From contig NZ_BMHH01000003.1 of the NCBI RefSeq assembly GCF_014640615.1, positions 241,823-305,822 of the forward strand: a stretch of 64,000 nucleotides of DNA. The letters are read 5' to 3'. Each line of letters begins with the position of its first letter. The stretch's first letter is position 1. A program made the position numbers and the translations under genes. This stretch comes from Paramesorhizobium endophyticum. Its GTDB lineage: Bacteria > Pseudomonadota > Alphaproteobacteria > Rhizobiales > Rhizobiaceae. Positions 16,364 to 26,194 of the stretch are shown piece by piece. The notes below the pieces were generated by a model. The model saw only the letters and a program-made list of their open reading frames with translations, had not been told where the DNA came from and searched no databases.

Positions 16364-17623
16364 CTAGCCAAAACGCCTGACGGCATCGAGCGCCAGCCCA
16401 AGCCCGACCGATCCGAACTGGTCGGATTGCGCGATGCGGGCATGCGGGAAACGGGCGTCGACAGTGGTTCGCACCAGCGGAACCAGCGCGCCGCCGCCGG
16501 TCATGATCACGGTGTCGACCGCCTCTGCCGCCACCCCTGCCCTTTGCAGCGCTTCGTCAATCGCGCCATCGATCTTGACCGCCAACTCTCCGCATGCGGC
16601 ATCGAATGCCTCGCGCGTTACCGGCAGGGACAGCGACAGGTCTGGCTCGTCGAAGCGGATGGTGGTTTCCTGCGCATCCGTCAGCTCGATCTTCGCCCGC
16701 TCCACCTGTGCCGCCAGCCTGTGGCCGGAGCGGTAGGTCAGCAGATGCTCGAAGCGGGCAAGTTTCTCCGGCTCCGCCGCCTCGCGCGCCAGGGACTGAA
16801 TGTCGCGCAGGTTCTTCGCCGTGTAGAGCTGGTTGATCCGATGCCAGGTCGCCATGTCGTTGAAATACCAGACGGGAAGATGGCGCTTGCCGTCGCTGGT
16901 CCTGGTGCCGAGGCCCATATGCGGCATGACCTGAGCAATATTGAGCATGCGGTCGAAATCCGTGCCGCCGACATGCACGCCGGAGGTGCTTAATATATCG
17001 CCGCGCCGGTCCGGCGCCTGCGCACGCTCGGGCGAAAGGCGCAGCACCGAGAAATCCGACGTGCCGCCGCCGATATCCACCACCAGCGCCAGCGATTCGG
17101 CATTGAGGGTGCGCTCGAAATGCAGCGCCGCCGCGACCGGCTCGAACTGGAATTCGATATTACGGAACCCCTCCCCGCGTGCGGCTGCCCCCAGCTGGTC
17201 CTGCGCCGCACGGTCCGCGGTCTCATCGCCATCGACGAAGAAGACGGGCCGGCCCAGCACCACCGCATCCGGCAGGCCGCCGGTGTGCTCTTCCAGGCGA
17301 AGCTTCAGATGCCGGAGAAAGCGGCCGATCAACTGCTGGAAGGTCATGCGCTCGCGCCCGACCAGCGTTGTCTCTTTCATCAGGCTGGTGCCGAGGATCG
17401 ACTTCAACGCCCGCATGAAACGCCCTTCCGCGCCGTCCATATATTCATGCACGGCGGAGCGACCGAAATGCACGCTGCTATCCTCCAGGCTGAAGAACAG
17501 CGCGGAGGGGATGGTGACGTGATCGCTCTCGACGGGAATCAGGAACGGGTCCCGGCCCTTCTCGCAAAGACCGACAGTGGAATTGGTGGTGCCGAAATCG
17601 ACGCCACAGGAATAACGGCTCAT
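16364..17623 (-). CDS. Hsp70-family protein, YegD-like (ATPase domain only)
   Basis: 419 residues. The actin-like ATPase signatures are present: phosphate-1 loop CGVDFGTTNSTVGL, phosphate-2 LVVDIGGGTSDFSV, and adenosine motif VIMTGGGALVPLVR. The protein is about 200 residues shorter than DnaK and ends after the nucleotide-binding domain, with no substrate-binding beta domain. This matches the YegD subgroup, whose clients and role are unknown. No J-domain protein or GrpE is nearby. It is transcribed on the minus strand, separately from the GNAT gene upstream. Confidence 0.9.
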   Translation of the reverse strand: MSRYSCGVDFGTTNSTVGLCEKGRDPFLIPVESDHVTIPSALFFSLEDSSVHFGRSAVHEYMDGAEGRFMRALKSILGTSLMKETTLVGRERMTFQQLIGRFLRHLKLRLEEHTGGLPDAVVLGRPVFFVDGDETADRAAQDQLGAAARGEGFRNIEFQFEPVAAALHFERTLNAESLALVVDIGGGTSDFSVLRLSPERAQAPDRRGDILSTSGVHVGGTDFDRMLNIAQVMPHMGLGTRTSDGKRHLPVWYFNDMATWHRINQLYTAKNLRDIQSLAREAAEPEKLARFEHLLTYRSGHRLAAQVERAKIELTDAQETTIRFDEPDLSLSLPVTREAFDAACGELAVKIDGAIDEALQRAGVAAEAVDTVIMTGGGALVPLVRTTVDARFPHARIAQSDQFGSVGLGLALDAVRRFG

Positions 17624-17723
17624 GGGAACGCTCGTGGGGATAGCGATGGGGCGCGATGGCGCGGAATGATCGGGAGGCGCGTCTGTAGCCCATCGTAAGG
17701 CGAATGGGAACCCCTCGCAGCCG

Positions 17724-18170
17724 TCACAAATGCTTGGTCATCTGGACGCAGTTCGCCGCGATGCCCCTGAGTTCGGACGGATCCCAGCCTGCACGGCGCC
17801 ATCCCGTCTTTTCATAATAGCCGACCGCATCCGGCGCGGCGTTGACTTGCAAAATCCTGACACCCCGCCGCTTCGCCTCGGCAGTGACCAGCGCATCCAG
17901 CATCCGCCCATGGCCCTTGCCCTGTTCTTCTTCAGCGATGGCGACCAGCCGGACTGTCGTCACATCCTTCCGGAAATCGAGCCGGACGACGCCGATAGGG
18001 CGTTTGTCGAGCAACAGCAGATACGGGACATTGCCGTCCGCGCGGTCATCCGGATGGTTTTCGTCATAGGCAAAGGGAACGCGCCCCGGAGCGAAAAGAA
18101 CAGCGCGACGGATTGCATGCATTTGACGCCACTCTTCGGCGGAGGTGACGGGGTGGAGTTCGTAGGGCAT
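17724..18170 (-). CDS. GNAT-family N-acetyltransferase
   Basis: 148 residues with the GNAT fold: beta4 region PIGVVRLDFRKDVTTVRLVA, the acetyl-CoA pyrophosphate loop EEEQGKGHGRML (Q/R-x-x-G-x-G/A pattern), and C-terminal NAAPDAVGYYEKTGWRRAG. Substrate unknown. It starts 18 nt after the end of the S9 peptidase gene on the same strand, so the two are probably co-transcribed. Confidence 0.88.
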   Translation of the reverse strand: MPYELHPVTSAEEWRQMHAIRRAVLFAPGRVPFAYDENHPDDRADGNVPYLLLLDKRPIGVVRLDFRKDVTTVRLVAIAEEEQGKGHGRMLDALVTAEAKRRGVRILQVNAAPDAVGYYEKTGWRRAGWDPSELRGIAANCVQMTKHL

Positions 18171-18188
18171 TCTATTATCCTCCTTCCT

Positions 18189-20111
18189 TCACAACCCTTC
18201 GATCAGTTCCCTGCCCGCTTTGAACTCGATAGACGAGCCCGTGAAATCGTCTCCCACAGGCTCGCACCGCCCACCCAGATGCGCGCTCAGGAATGCTTCC
18301 ACCACCGCGAAATAAGAGCGGCGGTTTTCGGCCCGCTCCACGCCATGGCCTTCATCGGGATAGAGAATATAGGTCACCGGAATGCCCCGCGCCGTCATCG
18401 CTGCGGCGATCTGGTCCGATTCCGAGACCTTTACACGAACGTCGTTGGCGCCCTGCGCGATGAGGAGAGGGCGCACGATCCGGTCCACATAATTCAAGGG
18501 CGACCGTTCCTCCAGGAAACGCCTCCCCTCTTCCGTGGTATAGTCGCCCATTCGCAGCTTCCACTCGGACTGCCATGTCCGCCAGTAGTCCGGGATCGTA
18601 TTGATGAATGTCACGAGATTGGAGATGCCGACGAGATCTACGGCGCAGGCGAATTTCTCCGGCGTGACGGTGAGGCCGGCAAGCGCCGCATAGCCCCCAT
18701 AGCTTCCGCCCATGATCGCCACGCGTTTGCTGTCGGCGATCCCTGCGGCGATCGCCCAATCCACGGCATCGATGAGATCGTCCTGCATCCGCCCGCCCCA
18801 CTCCCGGTTGCCGGCATTTACGAATGCTTTTCCGAAACCGGTGGAAGCACGGAAATTGACGCTCAGCACGGCATAGCCGCGATTGGCCAGCCATTGGTGT
18901 ACCGGGTTGAGACCCCACTCGTCTCGTCCCCACGGGCCGCCATGGACGAGAAGCACCATCGGCACCGGGCCATCCCGGCTTTCCGGCGGACGCGAGAGGT
19001 AGCAGAGGAGGTCGAGCCCGTCGCGTGCCCGCACGACAACCGGCTCCATCGGCGCCAGCGGGAGATTCTCGAGCCGCGGCTGGGATGAAAAGAGCCTTGT
19101 GGCCTGTCGGGTGGAGCGGTCGTAGCAGTAATATTCGGTTGGGCGGGTATCCCGGCAGTGAGCAATGATGAGCCTGGTTTCATCACCCGATATGCTGGGT
19201 ATGACAAGATCGCCGGAGAAGCGCTCCAGCAAAGTTTCGAAATCCTGCCGGTATTCGGGATCGAGGACCTGCCAATGGACGCGGTCATAATAGCTGGCGG
19301 CGGCCACCGGACGCATCGTCACCGGGTCGAGCAGCACACCCGTGATATCAGACCGGGCATCCTCGGCCAGCACGCGGATTTTTCCGCTTTTCATATCTTC
19401 CGCCGTCAGGGCGACGGTATCGCGGCCCCGGCTATCCATCCAGAAGATATCTTCGCCATCGTCGCTGAATTCAAGCGGCCGTGTCGTCAGGCTGTCTTCT
19501 ATCGAAATACGGGCAAGCAGTTTCGACCATTGGCCGCCTTCGTCGGGGGCTAGGAATTCGATGCCGCCCTCATCGTCATATTTCTGCGCGAGCCGTATCC
19601 GGAAATGCCGGTCGGTCCAATATGCGAAGAAGCCCTCGTTCTGCATCACGAGGGCGCTGGCTCCCGTCGCGACATTGCAGCGGTAGATGTCGAAATAGCG
19701 CCTGTCACGGGCATTGTGCGCAATCAACACTTCATCGGGAAAATGCTGCGAAGTCTCCTGAACATAGGCTTTTACGCCGTCAATGGGCGAGAGCGCCCTA
19801 CCCTCGCCGGTCTCGATATCGATGCTCCAGACGCACCAGTTCTCGTCGCCGGCCTTGTCGCGAATGGTCAGAATATGACGATTGTCATAAGCCCAGATGA
19901 GCAGCGGTCCGAGATTGCGGTCCGGGAAGGCGGTGAGCGGCTTGGCATTTTCCGGCTTGTCTATAGGAGCGAGCCAGAGATTGAGGACTCCATCCACCGG
20001 GGCCTGGAAGGCGATCCATCGGCCATCGGGGCTGATTCGTACCGTCCGCTTCTCCGGTGGGTCGAAGAAAAGCCGCCGTGGAACAAGTGTGCCCGCTTCG
20101 TATCGAGTCAT
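18189..20111 (-). CDS. S9-family (prolyl oligopeptidase-like) serine peptidase
   Basis: 640 residues from ATG 20111, which follows GGAGGAGGAC. Residues 1 to about 370 are a beta-propeller of TolB/DPP-like repeats (RTVRISPDGRWIAFQAP and similar). The C-terminal alpha/beta-hydrolase domain holds the triad S470 (GGSYGGYAAL), D557 (GANDVRV) and H589 (PDEGHGVE). This is the acylaminoacyl-peptidase/DPP architecture. No signal peptide is evident, suggesting a cytoplasmic enzyme acting on short peptides. An upstream in-frame ATG at 20165 lacks a ribosome-binding site. Confidence 0.92.
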   Translation of the reverse strand: MTRYEAGTLVPRRLFFDPPEKRTVRISPDGRWIAFQAPVDGVLNLWLAPIDKPENAKPLTAFPDRNLGPLLIWAYDNRHILTIRDKAGDENWCVWSIDIETGEGRALSPIDGVKAYVQETSQHFPDEVLIAHNARDRRYFDIYRCNVATGASALVMQNEGFFAYWTDRHFRIRLAQKYDDEGGIEFLAPDEGGQWSKLLARISIEDSLTTRPLEFSDDGEDIFWMDSRGRDTVALTAEDMKSGKIRVLAEDARSDITGVLLDPVTMRPVAAASYYDRVHWQVLDPEYRQDFETLLERFSGDLVIPSISGDETRLIIAHCRDTRPTEYYCYDRSTRQATRLFSSQPRLENLPLAPMEPVVVRARDGLDLLCYLSRPPESRDGPVPMVLLVHGGPWGRDEWGLNPVHQWLANRGYAVLSVNFRASTGFGKAFVNAGNREWGGRMQDDLIDAVDWAIAAGIADSKRVAIMGGSYGGYAALAGLTVTPEKFACAVDLVGISNLVTFINTIPDYWRTWQSEWKLRMGDYTTEEGRRFLEERSPLNYVDRIVRPLLIAQGANDVRVKVSESDQIAAAMTARGIPVTYILYPDEGHGVERAENRRSYFAVVEAFLSAHLGGRCEPVGDDFTGSSIEFKAGRELIEGL

Positions 20112-20218
20112 CGCGTGTCCTCCTCCTGCTGGAGATAGAACATCCGATGAGTGCCATCGCGTCAAACGCTTTCGTATATGCGTATAGAATCAATTAGTTA
20201 TACGCATATTCTCAATTG

Positions 20219-21040
20219 TCATTTCAGCTTCTTCAACGCCAACATGAGGTGACCCGGCACCGGTTTCCCCTGTTCCGCGCGCACGGTGATGTCGAGGCAG
20301 TGGGCGCATGCCATGCCGTTTTCCTGGAGCATGTTTCGCACATAGGCTTCCGAATGGGCGAAGCGCTGGTGCGGGCCGACCATGAATGGCCTGCCCTCCA
20401 GCGCCGCGTCCGGAAGCGTCTCGCTCGAAAAGGCGAAGGTGCCGCCGGGGGTAAGGTGGCGGCTCACTCCTGCGAAGAAGGCGTCGAGCGCGCCCATATA
20501 GGGCAGCACGTCGGTGGCGACGATCAGGTCCCAGGCCGGGCCTTGCGTCTGGTTCAGGAAGTTCACGACCTCGCCGACAAACAGCGCGTCGTAGTCGCCC
20601 TTCTCATGGGCGATCTCGATCATGTTTTCCGATATGTCGACGCCGGTCTTGTGCTCGGCCATGTCGTGGAGCGCGTCGGCGGAGAGGCCGGTGCCGCAGC
20701 CCAGATCCAGCATGCGCGAGAACTGCGCCTCGGGGTTTCGCTCCAGCAGCATGTCGCGCAATTGCAGCGGCACGTCATAGCCCAACTCGTCGACGAGGAT
20801 GGTGTCGAACATCTCCGCATGCTGATCGAACAGCGTCGCCACATAGGCGTCGGGGGCCTTGAACGGCGTCTCGCCCCGGCCGATGCTGGCGAGCCTGACC
20901 GTTGCGCCGCCATGATCGTCGGGGTCCAGCGCCAGCACTTGCGTATAGGCGCGCGCCGCCGCGTCGAAATCGCCGGCCTTTTCCAGCGCCAGGGCGCGGT
21001 TATAGGCTTCCGCCAGCGCTTCCTCGTCAAATCCGCTCAT
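20219..21040 (-). CDS. TPR-containing SAM-dependent methyltransferase
   Basis: 273 residues from ATG 21040. Residues 5-45 form a tetratricopeptide-like helical pair (ALALEKAGDFDAAARAYTQV then LDPDDHGG). Residues about 95-225 are a class I methyltransferase with the glycine motif MLDLGCGTGLSADAL, then GVDISENMIEIA and DLIVATDVLPYMG. The substrate is unknown. Its ATG overlaps the symporter stop codon (ATGA at 21037-21040), so it is the second gene of that operon. Confidence 0.9.
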   Translation of the reverse strand: MSGFDEEALAEAYNRALALEKAGDFDAAARAYTQVLALDPDDHGGATVRLASIGRGETPFKAPDAYVATLFDQHAEMFDTILVDELGYDVPLQLRDMLLERNPEAQFSRMLDLGCGTGLSADALHDMAEHKTGVDISENMIEIAHEKGDYDALFVGEVVNFLNQTQGPAWDLIVATDVLPYMGALDAFFAGVSRHLTPGGTFAFSSETLPDAALEGRPFMVGPHQRFAHSEAYVRNMLQENGMACAHCLDITVRAEQGKPVPGHLMLALKKLK

Positions 21041-22017
21041 GCCTTGCCTTCCGCCGCTTCGAGTTTCAGTTTTCTGTCCGCATATCTGCGCGCCAGCATG
21101 GCGCAGACCATGAGCTGTATCTGGTGGAACAGCATCAGGGGCAGGACGATGCCGCCGACATTCTGCCCGGCGAACAGCACATTCGCCATGGGGGCACCGC
21201 TGGCGAGGCTCTTCTTCGAGCCGCAGAACATGATGGTGATCCGGTCCTCCAGCCCGAAGCCCAGCCATTTGCTGCCATAGGCGGTGATGACAAGCACGAG
21301 GGCCAGCAACACCATATCGACGCCGACCATCATGGCGAGGTCGTGCCAGGACACGCTGTGCCAGAGCCCGGCCACCACCGCCTCGCTGAAGGCGAGATAG
21401 ACGACCATCAGGATCGAGCCCTTGTCGACGAGCCCAAGCGCCTTGTTATGCCGACGCATGAAATCGCCGATGAGGGGCTGCAGCAATTGCCCGAGCACGA
21501 AGGGCGCAAGCAATTGCAGAAGGATTTCCTCAAGCGCATGGAACGACATGCCATGGCCCTGCACGGTGAAAAGCAGGCCGACCAGCAGCGGCGTCAGAAA
21601 CATGCCGAGCAAATTCGAGGCGGAGGCCGAGACGACCGCTGCCGAAACATTGCCGCCGGCAATCGCGGTGAAGGCGATGGAGGACTGCACTGTCGAGGGC
21701 AGCACGCAGAGGAAGAGGATGCCGGTGTAGAAGGCCGACGCGCGCAGGCCCGGCACGAGCCACCCCGCCATAAGCCCCAGAATGGGAAAGAGGATGAAGG
21801 AGGCGCTAAGCACCACCAGATGCAGCCTCCAATGCACCAGCCCCGCCACAACCGCCGACCGCGACAGCCGTGCCCCATGCAGGAAGAACAAAAGCCCCAC
21901 CGCGATCTTCGTCGCAAGCGCGAACCATTCGGCGAACTCTCCCCGGACAGGCAGGAAGGAGGAGAGGACGACCGCGCAAATGAGGCTCAAGATGAATTTG
22001 TCGGGGAGGAAACGCAT
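21037..22017 (-). CDS. Bile acid:sodium symporter-family (YfeH/ASBT-like) transporter
   Basis: 326 residues from ATG 22017, with nine to ten hydrophobic segments spread over the whole length. Family marks include GLLFFLHGARLS, VLPSTVQSSIAFTAIAGGN and FCGSKKSLASGAPMANVLF, typical of the YfeH subgroup of the BASS superfamily. The substrate is likely an organic anion; unknown here. The open frame extends upstream to 22134 only because the adjacent palindromic repeat lacks stops. AAGG lies about 11 nt before ATG 22017. The downstream methyltransferase gene overlaps its stop. Confidence 0.9.
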   Translation of the reverse strand: MRFLPDKFILSLICAVVLSSFLPVRGEFAEWFALATKIAVGLLFFLHGARLSRSAVVAGLVHWRLHLVVLSASFILFPILGLMAGWLVPGLRASAFYTGILFLCVLPSTVQSSIAFTAIAGGNVSAAVVSASASNLLGMFLTPLLVGLLFTVQGHGMSFHALEEILLQLLAPFVLGQLLQPLIGDFMRRHNKALGLVDKGSILMVVYLAFSEAVVAGLWHSVSWHDLAMMVGVDMVLLALVLVITAYGSKWLGFGLEDRITIMFCGSKKSLASGAPMANVLFAGQNVGGIVLPLMLFHQIQLMVCAMLARRYADRKLKLEAAEGKA

Positions 22018-22033
22018 GGAGGCAGTTACCTTG

Positions 22034-22238
22034 GCATTTCGTTTTGAAATGTTGGCGGGACAGTACCCCCCTCTGCCCTCCTGAGCTTGTCGAAGGGCGG
22101 CATCTCCCCCACAAGGGGGGAGATTGGCTGGCATCGTACGCGACGCATATTCTGCAAGGTCCGCGATTGGCGCGAACGACCTATGAAGGCGTAATCTCCC
22201 CCCTTGTGGGGGAGATGTCCGGCAGGACAGAGGGGGGT
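22034..22238. repeat. Mosaic palindromic repeat, copy 2
   Basis: The core runs from the A of ACCCCCCTCTGCC at 22065 to 22238 (AGAGGGGGGT). As in copy 1 it is preceded by a small palindrome, here CATTTCGTTTTGAAATG at 22034-22050, and by GTTGGCGGGACAGT. The left arm carries an insertion of CCTGAGCTTGTCGAAGG (about 22079-22095), another motif common in rhizobial intergenic DNA. It lies between the symporter and galE, near the symporter start. Confidence 0.85.
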
Positions 22239-22266
22239 GTCTAGCGATGCCATTAAAAATACCGCT

Positions 22267-23274
22267 CTACTCATACCCATCAGGGTTCTTCACCTGCCAG
22301 TTCCACATATCCTGGCACATCTCTCGCAGTTCCTTCGTTGCCGACCAGCCGAGGAAATCCCGCGCATGGGAGGGATCGGCATAGCATGCAGCCACGTCAC
22401 CGGCGCGGCGCTGGGCGATTTCATAGGTGACCTGGCGGTTTGAAACGTGCTCGAAGGCCTTGATTACCTCCATCACGCTATAGCCCTGCCCCGTGCCGAG
22501 ATTGACGGCGAAGCATTGCGGCTCGTCTAGTTTCTCCAGCGCCTTCAGATGCCCCCGCGCCAGGTCGACCACATGGATGTAATCGCGGATGCCCGTGCCA
22601 TCAGGCGTCGGATAATCATTGCCCCAGACATGCAGTTTCTCGCGCCGCCCGCCCGCGACCTGCGCGATGATGGGCATCAGGTTGTTGGGAATGCCCTTGG
22701 GGTCCTCGCCTATGAGGCCGCTCTCATGCGCGCCGACCGGGTTGAAATAGCGCAGAATGCCGAAGTGCCAGGAGGAATCGCTGCGATGCAGATCGCGCAG
22801 CATTTCCTCGATCATCAGCTTCGTCCGGCCATAGGGGTTGGTGGCGGAGAGGGGGTGGTCCTCTTCCAGCGGCAGCTTCTGCGGCTCGCCATAGACGGTA
22901 GCCGACGAGCTGAAGACGAGCTTCTTCACGCCGGCAGCGCCCATCGCCTCCAGCAGGCGCAGCGTGCCGACGAGATTGTAATCATAGTAGTGAAGCGGTT
23001 TCTCGCTGGATTCGCCCACCGCCTTCAGCCCGGCGAAATGGATCACCGCCGTGCAGCCATAGCGGCGAAGTACGTCCTCGAGAAAGGCGCGGTCGCGGAT
23101 ATCACCGGTTTCGTGCGCCGGGGCTTTTCCCGTGATCTTTTCGATGCGGCGCAAGGCTTCCGGATGGCTGTTGTCGAAATTATCGACGATCACCACATCC
23201 TGCCCTGCCTGCAAAAGCTCGACGCAGGTGTGGGAGCCGATATAGCCGGCGCCGCCGGTCACGAGAATTGTCAT
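22267..23274 (-). CDS. galE: UDP-glucose 4-epimerase
   Basis: 335 residues. The NAD-binding GxxGxxG motif is in MTILVTGGAGYIGSH, the catalytic serine/tyrosine region in FSSSATVYGEPQ and YGRTKLMIEEML (Y-x-x-x-K), and the C-terminal YADPSHARDFLGW segment is typical of GalE. It interconverts UDP-glucose and UDP-galactose for surface polysaccharide and galactose metabolism. It is divergent from mazG. Confidence 0.96.
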   Translation of the reverse strand: MTILVTGGAGYIGSHTCVELLQAGQDVVIVDNFDNSHPEALRRIEKITGKAPAHETGDIRDRAFLEDVLRRYGCTAVIHFAGLKAVGESSEKPLHYYDYNLVGTLRLLEAMGAAGVKKLVFSSSATVYGEPQKLPLEEDHPLSATNPYGRTKLMIEEMLRDLHRSDSSWHFGILRYFNPVGAHESGLIGEDPKGIPNNLMPIIAQVAGGRREKLHVWGNDYPTPDGTGIRDYIHVVDLARGHLKALEKLDEPQCFAVNLGTGQGYSVMEVIKAFEHVSNRQVTYEIAQRRAGDVAACYADPSHARDFLGWSATKELREMCQDMWNWQVKNPDGYE

Positions 23275-23431
23275 TGCGATCCGCCTTTTCGCCGCGATAG
23301 AAGGATTCAGTCTGACGGGATGAGACTGGAGCTCAGCTAGGCTCTAGGCAAAATGTCCCCTCCCCGCAAGCCCGCCCGCGTCACATCTCGGTCAACGAAC
23401 AATTTCCGCTTAAGCCCCAAGGATTTTTGCC

Positions 23432-24256
23432 ATGAAACCCTCCCGCGACATCGACCGCCTGATCGAGATCATGGCCGCGCTCCGCACGCCCGTTACCGGC
23501 TGCCCGTGGGACCTGGAGCAGGATTTCCGCTCCATCGCGCCCTATACGCTGGAAGAAGCGTTCGAAGTCATCGACGCGATCGAGCGCGGCGATCTCGACG
23601 ATCTGCGTGAGGAACTGGGCGACCTGCTGCTCCAAGTCGTTTTCCATGCCCGCATGGCCGAGGAAGAAGGCGCTTTCGATTTCGGCGCCGTCGTGGAAGC
23701 CATCACCACCAAGATGATCCGCCGCCATCCCCATGTCTTTGGCGATGAAGAAGCGCGTGAGGCGGGCATGGCGAAGGGCGCATGGAACCGCATCAAGGCG
23801 GAGGAAAAGGCCGAGCGCGCCAGACGCCGGGCGGAGCTAGGCCTCGATTCGGGCGAGCGAAACGGCTTCCTCGACGACGTGCCGCAAGCCCTCCCCGCGC
23901 TGATGCGGGCGCTGAAACTGCAGCAGAAGGCGGCGAAGGTGGGCTTCGACTGGTCCGAAGCCGAGCCGATCCTCGACAAGATCGCGGAGGAGACGGCGGA
24001 ACTGCGCGAGGCGATGCAGAGCGGGCGCAAGGCGGACATCGCGGAAGAATATGGCGACTTGCTCTTCGCGCTCGTCAATCTCGGCCGCCATCTCGACATA
24101 GAGCCGGAGAGCGCCCTGCGCGCCACGAACGAGAAATTCCGCTCCCGTTTTCACTTCATCGAGGAGTCGTTGAAAGTACGGAATCGCTCGCTGGACGAAG
24201 CTTCGCTGGAGGAGATGGAAGCGCTATGGCAGGCGGCGAAGAAGCCGAAGGAATAG
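23432..24256 (+). CDS. mazG: Nucleoside triphosphate pyrophosphohydrolase
   Basis: 274 residues, with two MazG domains as in E. coli MazG. Domain 1 has CPWDLEQDF, EEAFEVIDAIERGDLDDLREELGDLLLQV (quoted elements: EEAFEVIDAIERGD and EELGDLLLQV). Domain 2 has EETAELREAMQSG and EEYGDLLFALVNLGRH. These E-x-x-E/E-x-x-D motifs bind Mg2+ to hydrolyse NTPs to NMP and pyrophosphate. AAGGA precedes ATG 23432. It sits beside hflX, a common arrangement in Rhizobiales, but is convergent with it here. Confidence 0.95.
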   Translation: MKPSRDIDRLIEIMAALRTPVTGCPWDLEQDFRSIAPYTLEEAFEVIDAIERGDLDDLREELGDLLLQVVFHARMAEEEGAFDFGAVVEAITTKMIRRHPHVFGDEEAREAGMAKGAWNRIKAEEKAERARRRAELGLDSGERNGFLDDVPQALPALMRALKLQQKAAKVGFDWSEAEPILDKIAEETAELREAMQSGRKADIAEEYGDLLFALVNLGRHLDIEPESALRATNEKFRSRFHFIEESLKVRNRSLDEASLEEMEALWQAAKKPKE

Positions 24257-24327
24257 CGGCTGCTACAGCAATCGTCTTATGACGGAATCTACTGCTTGCC
24301 ATTTTGTCATTGTTGAAGTGGATAGGG

Positions 24328-24482
24328 AGAGGAATGGATCCCAGTGACAAGCACTGGGATGACGGGTGGGTTGGATGTTCTCGATAATCTCCAACCGTTC
24401 CGCATGCCACAATGGTTGTCTAGCAGGGCGAATACCTCACCGCCTCGTCATCCCAGTGCTTGTCACTGGGATCCATTCCTCT
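24328..24482. repeat. 37-bp perfect inverted repeat flanking ~80 bp
   Basis: The arm at 24328-24364 is the exact reverse complement of 24446-24482. Each arm contains its own palindrome CCCAGTGACAAGCACTGGG. It lies in the 289-bp gap between the convergent mazG and hflX genes. The layout is MITE-like or a palindromic intergenic repeat; it may also act as a bidirectional transcription stop. No coding sequence lies inside. Confidence 0.85.
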
Positions 24483-24545
24483 ACGGTAAAGTTTCCAGTC
24501 ACGACGAAGATCAAGCTTCGTTGCTTCCGTCTAAAATAAAATGCT

Positions 24546-25940
24546 CTACTTCCCGCCCTTCACCCGCTCCTGCAGCGTCTTGCGCGCCGTGGCGGTCAGG
24601 TCGGCTTCGATCCGGATGGAACCGTCTTCCATGTCCTTGCGGCGGATATTGCTGCCATTGCGGTAGATCCAGTCGACCAAGTGCAGTTCATCGGGGGTGA
24701 GGGTGAGCTCGACATGCTCCAGAACACCCGATATGCGGCTTTCGATGATCGAAAGAAGGCGATCGACGCCCTCGCCTGTCGCGGCGGAGATGGGGATGGG
24801 CTGGGCCTCCTCCGGAGCCGCCGCGCTCAGGCGCAGGGCGGCTTCGCGCGCGCCTTCGTCGAGGAGGTCGATCTTGTTCCAGACTTCCAGGATGCGCCTG
24901 TTGTCGCCGCGCTCGATCCCGAGGCTTACGAGGATGCTCTCGACGTCTTCCGCCTGCGCCGCATTGTCGGGATCGGAGATGTCGCGGACATGCAGGATGA
25001 GGTCTGCTTCCACCACCTCTTCCAGCGTTGCCCGGAAGGCGGCGACGAGATGGGTCGGTAGGTTGGAGATGAAGCCCACCGTATCGGAGAGGATTACCGT
25101 TTCGCCATGGGGAAGACGGATACGCCGCAGCGTCGGGTCTAGCGTGGCGAACAGCATGTCCTCGGCCAGCACTTCGGCCCCGGTCAGCCGGTTGAACAGC
25201 GTCGATTTGCCGGCATTGGTATAGCCGACAAGCGCCACGATCGGATGCGGCACCTTCTTGCGCTTCTGGCGATGCAGGGTGCGGGTGCGCACGACCGTCT
25301 CCAACTCGCGGCGGATGCGCAGGATTTTCTCTTGCAGGATACGCCGGTCGGCCTCGATCTGGGTTTCGCCCGGGCCGCCGAGAAAGCCCCCGCCGCCGCG
25401 CTGCCGCTCCAAGTGGGTCCAGCTGCGGACGAGGCGGCCCTTCTGGTAATTCAGATGCGCAAGCTCGACCTGTAGCGCGCCTTCCTTGGTCTGCGCCCGC
25501 CGGCCGAAGATTTCGAGGATCAGCCCTGTCCGGTCGATGACCTTGGCGTGCCATTCCTTTTCGAGGTTGCGCTGCTGCACCGGCGTCAGTGCATGATCGA
25601 CGATGACGAGTTCGGCCTCTTTTTCCTTGATGGCTTCCGCGACCGTTTCAACCTTGCCGGTTCCCAAAAGGGTTGCCGGGCGCGGATTGCTGACGGTGAC
25701 GATCTCGGAATGGACGATGTCGAGGTCGATGGCCCGCGCGAGCCCTTCCGCCTCCTCCAGCCGCGCCTCATTGCTGCGGCGGAATTGCGGGCGGTGAGCA
25801 TCATCCCCCTGCCCAGCATCCTGCATGCGCTCAGGCAGCACGGGAACGACGACGATGGCGCGCGTGGGGCCTTTCGCGGAGGCGTCGAATCCGAACTCCG
25901 CGTCGCCTCCCTGTGGCGTGCGCCCTTTTGATTTGCTCAA
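24546..25940 (-). CDS. hflX: GTPase HflX
   Basis: 464 residues. An N-terminal HflX domain (about 30-190) includes [16 protein letters not shown] and a glycine-rich [18 protein letters not shown]. The G domain follows with G1 [14 protein letters not shown]3 [10 protein letters not shown] and G4 NKIDLLD. HflX binds ribosomes and can split stalled 70S ribosomes after stress. The gene follows hfq with a short gap on the minus strand, the usual order. Confidence 0.95.
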   Translation of the reverse strand: MSKSKGRTPQGGDAEFGFDASAKGPTRAIVVVPVLPERMQDAGQGDDAHRPQFRRSNEARLEEAEGLARAIDLDIVHSEIVTVSNPRPATLLGTGKVETVAEAIKEKEAELVIVDHALTPVQQRNLEKEWHAKVIDRTGLILEIFGRRAQTKEGALQVELAHLNYQKGRLVRSWTHLERQRGGGGFLGGPGETQIEADRRILQEKILRIRRELETVVRTRTLHRQKRKKVPHPIVALVGYTNAGKSTLFNRLTGAEVLAEDMLFATLDPTLRRIRLPHGETVILSDTVGFISNLPTHLVAAFRATLEEVVEADLILHVRDISDPDNAAQAEDVESILVSLGIERGDNRRILEVWNKIDLLDEGAREAALRLSAAAPEEAQPIPISAATGEGVDRLLSIIESRISGVLEHVELTLTPDELHLVDWIYRNGSNIRRKDMEDGSIRIEADLTATARKTLQERVKGGK

Positions 25941-25954
25941 ATTATCTGTCCAGT

Positions 25955-26194
25955 TTATTGCGCGTCTTCGCCTTCGAACATCTGCACCGGCTGGCTAGGC
26001 ATGATGGTGGAGATCGCATGCTTGTAAACGAGCTGCGAATGACCATCCCGCCGCAGAAGCACGCAGAAATTGTCGAACGACGTGACGATTCCGGTCAGTT
26101 TGACGCCGTTGATGAGAAAGATCGTCAACGAAATCTTCTGCTTCCGTACGGAATTGAGGAAGAGATCCTGAAGATTTTGCGATCGCTCAGCCAT
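25955..26194 (-). CDS. hfq: RNA chaperone Hfq
   Basis: 79 residues, typical for alphaproteobacterial Hfq. The Sm1 motif appears in [20 protein letters not shown] and Sm2 in [11 protein letters not shown]-terminal [15 protein letters not shown] is the usual proximal-face region. Hfq hexamers pair small RNAs with mRNAs. It lies directly before hflX, with 14 nt between stop and next start, and after ntrX. Confidence 0.97.
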   Translation of the reverse strand: MAERSQNLQDLFLNSVRKQKISLTIFLINGVKLTGIVTSFDNFCVLLRRDGHSQLVYKHAISTIMPSQPVQMFEGEDAQ

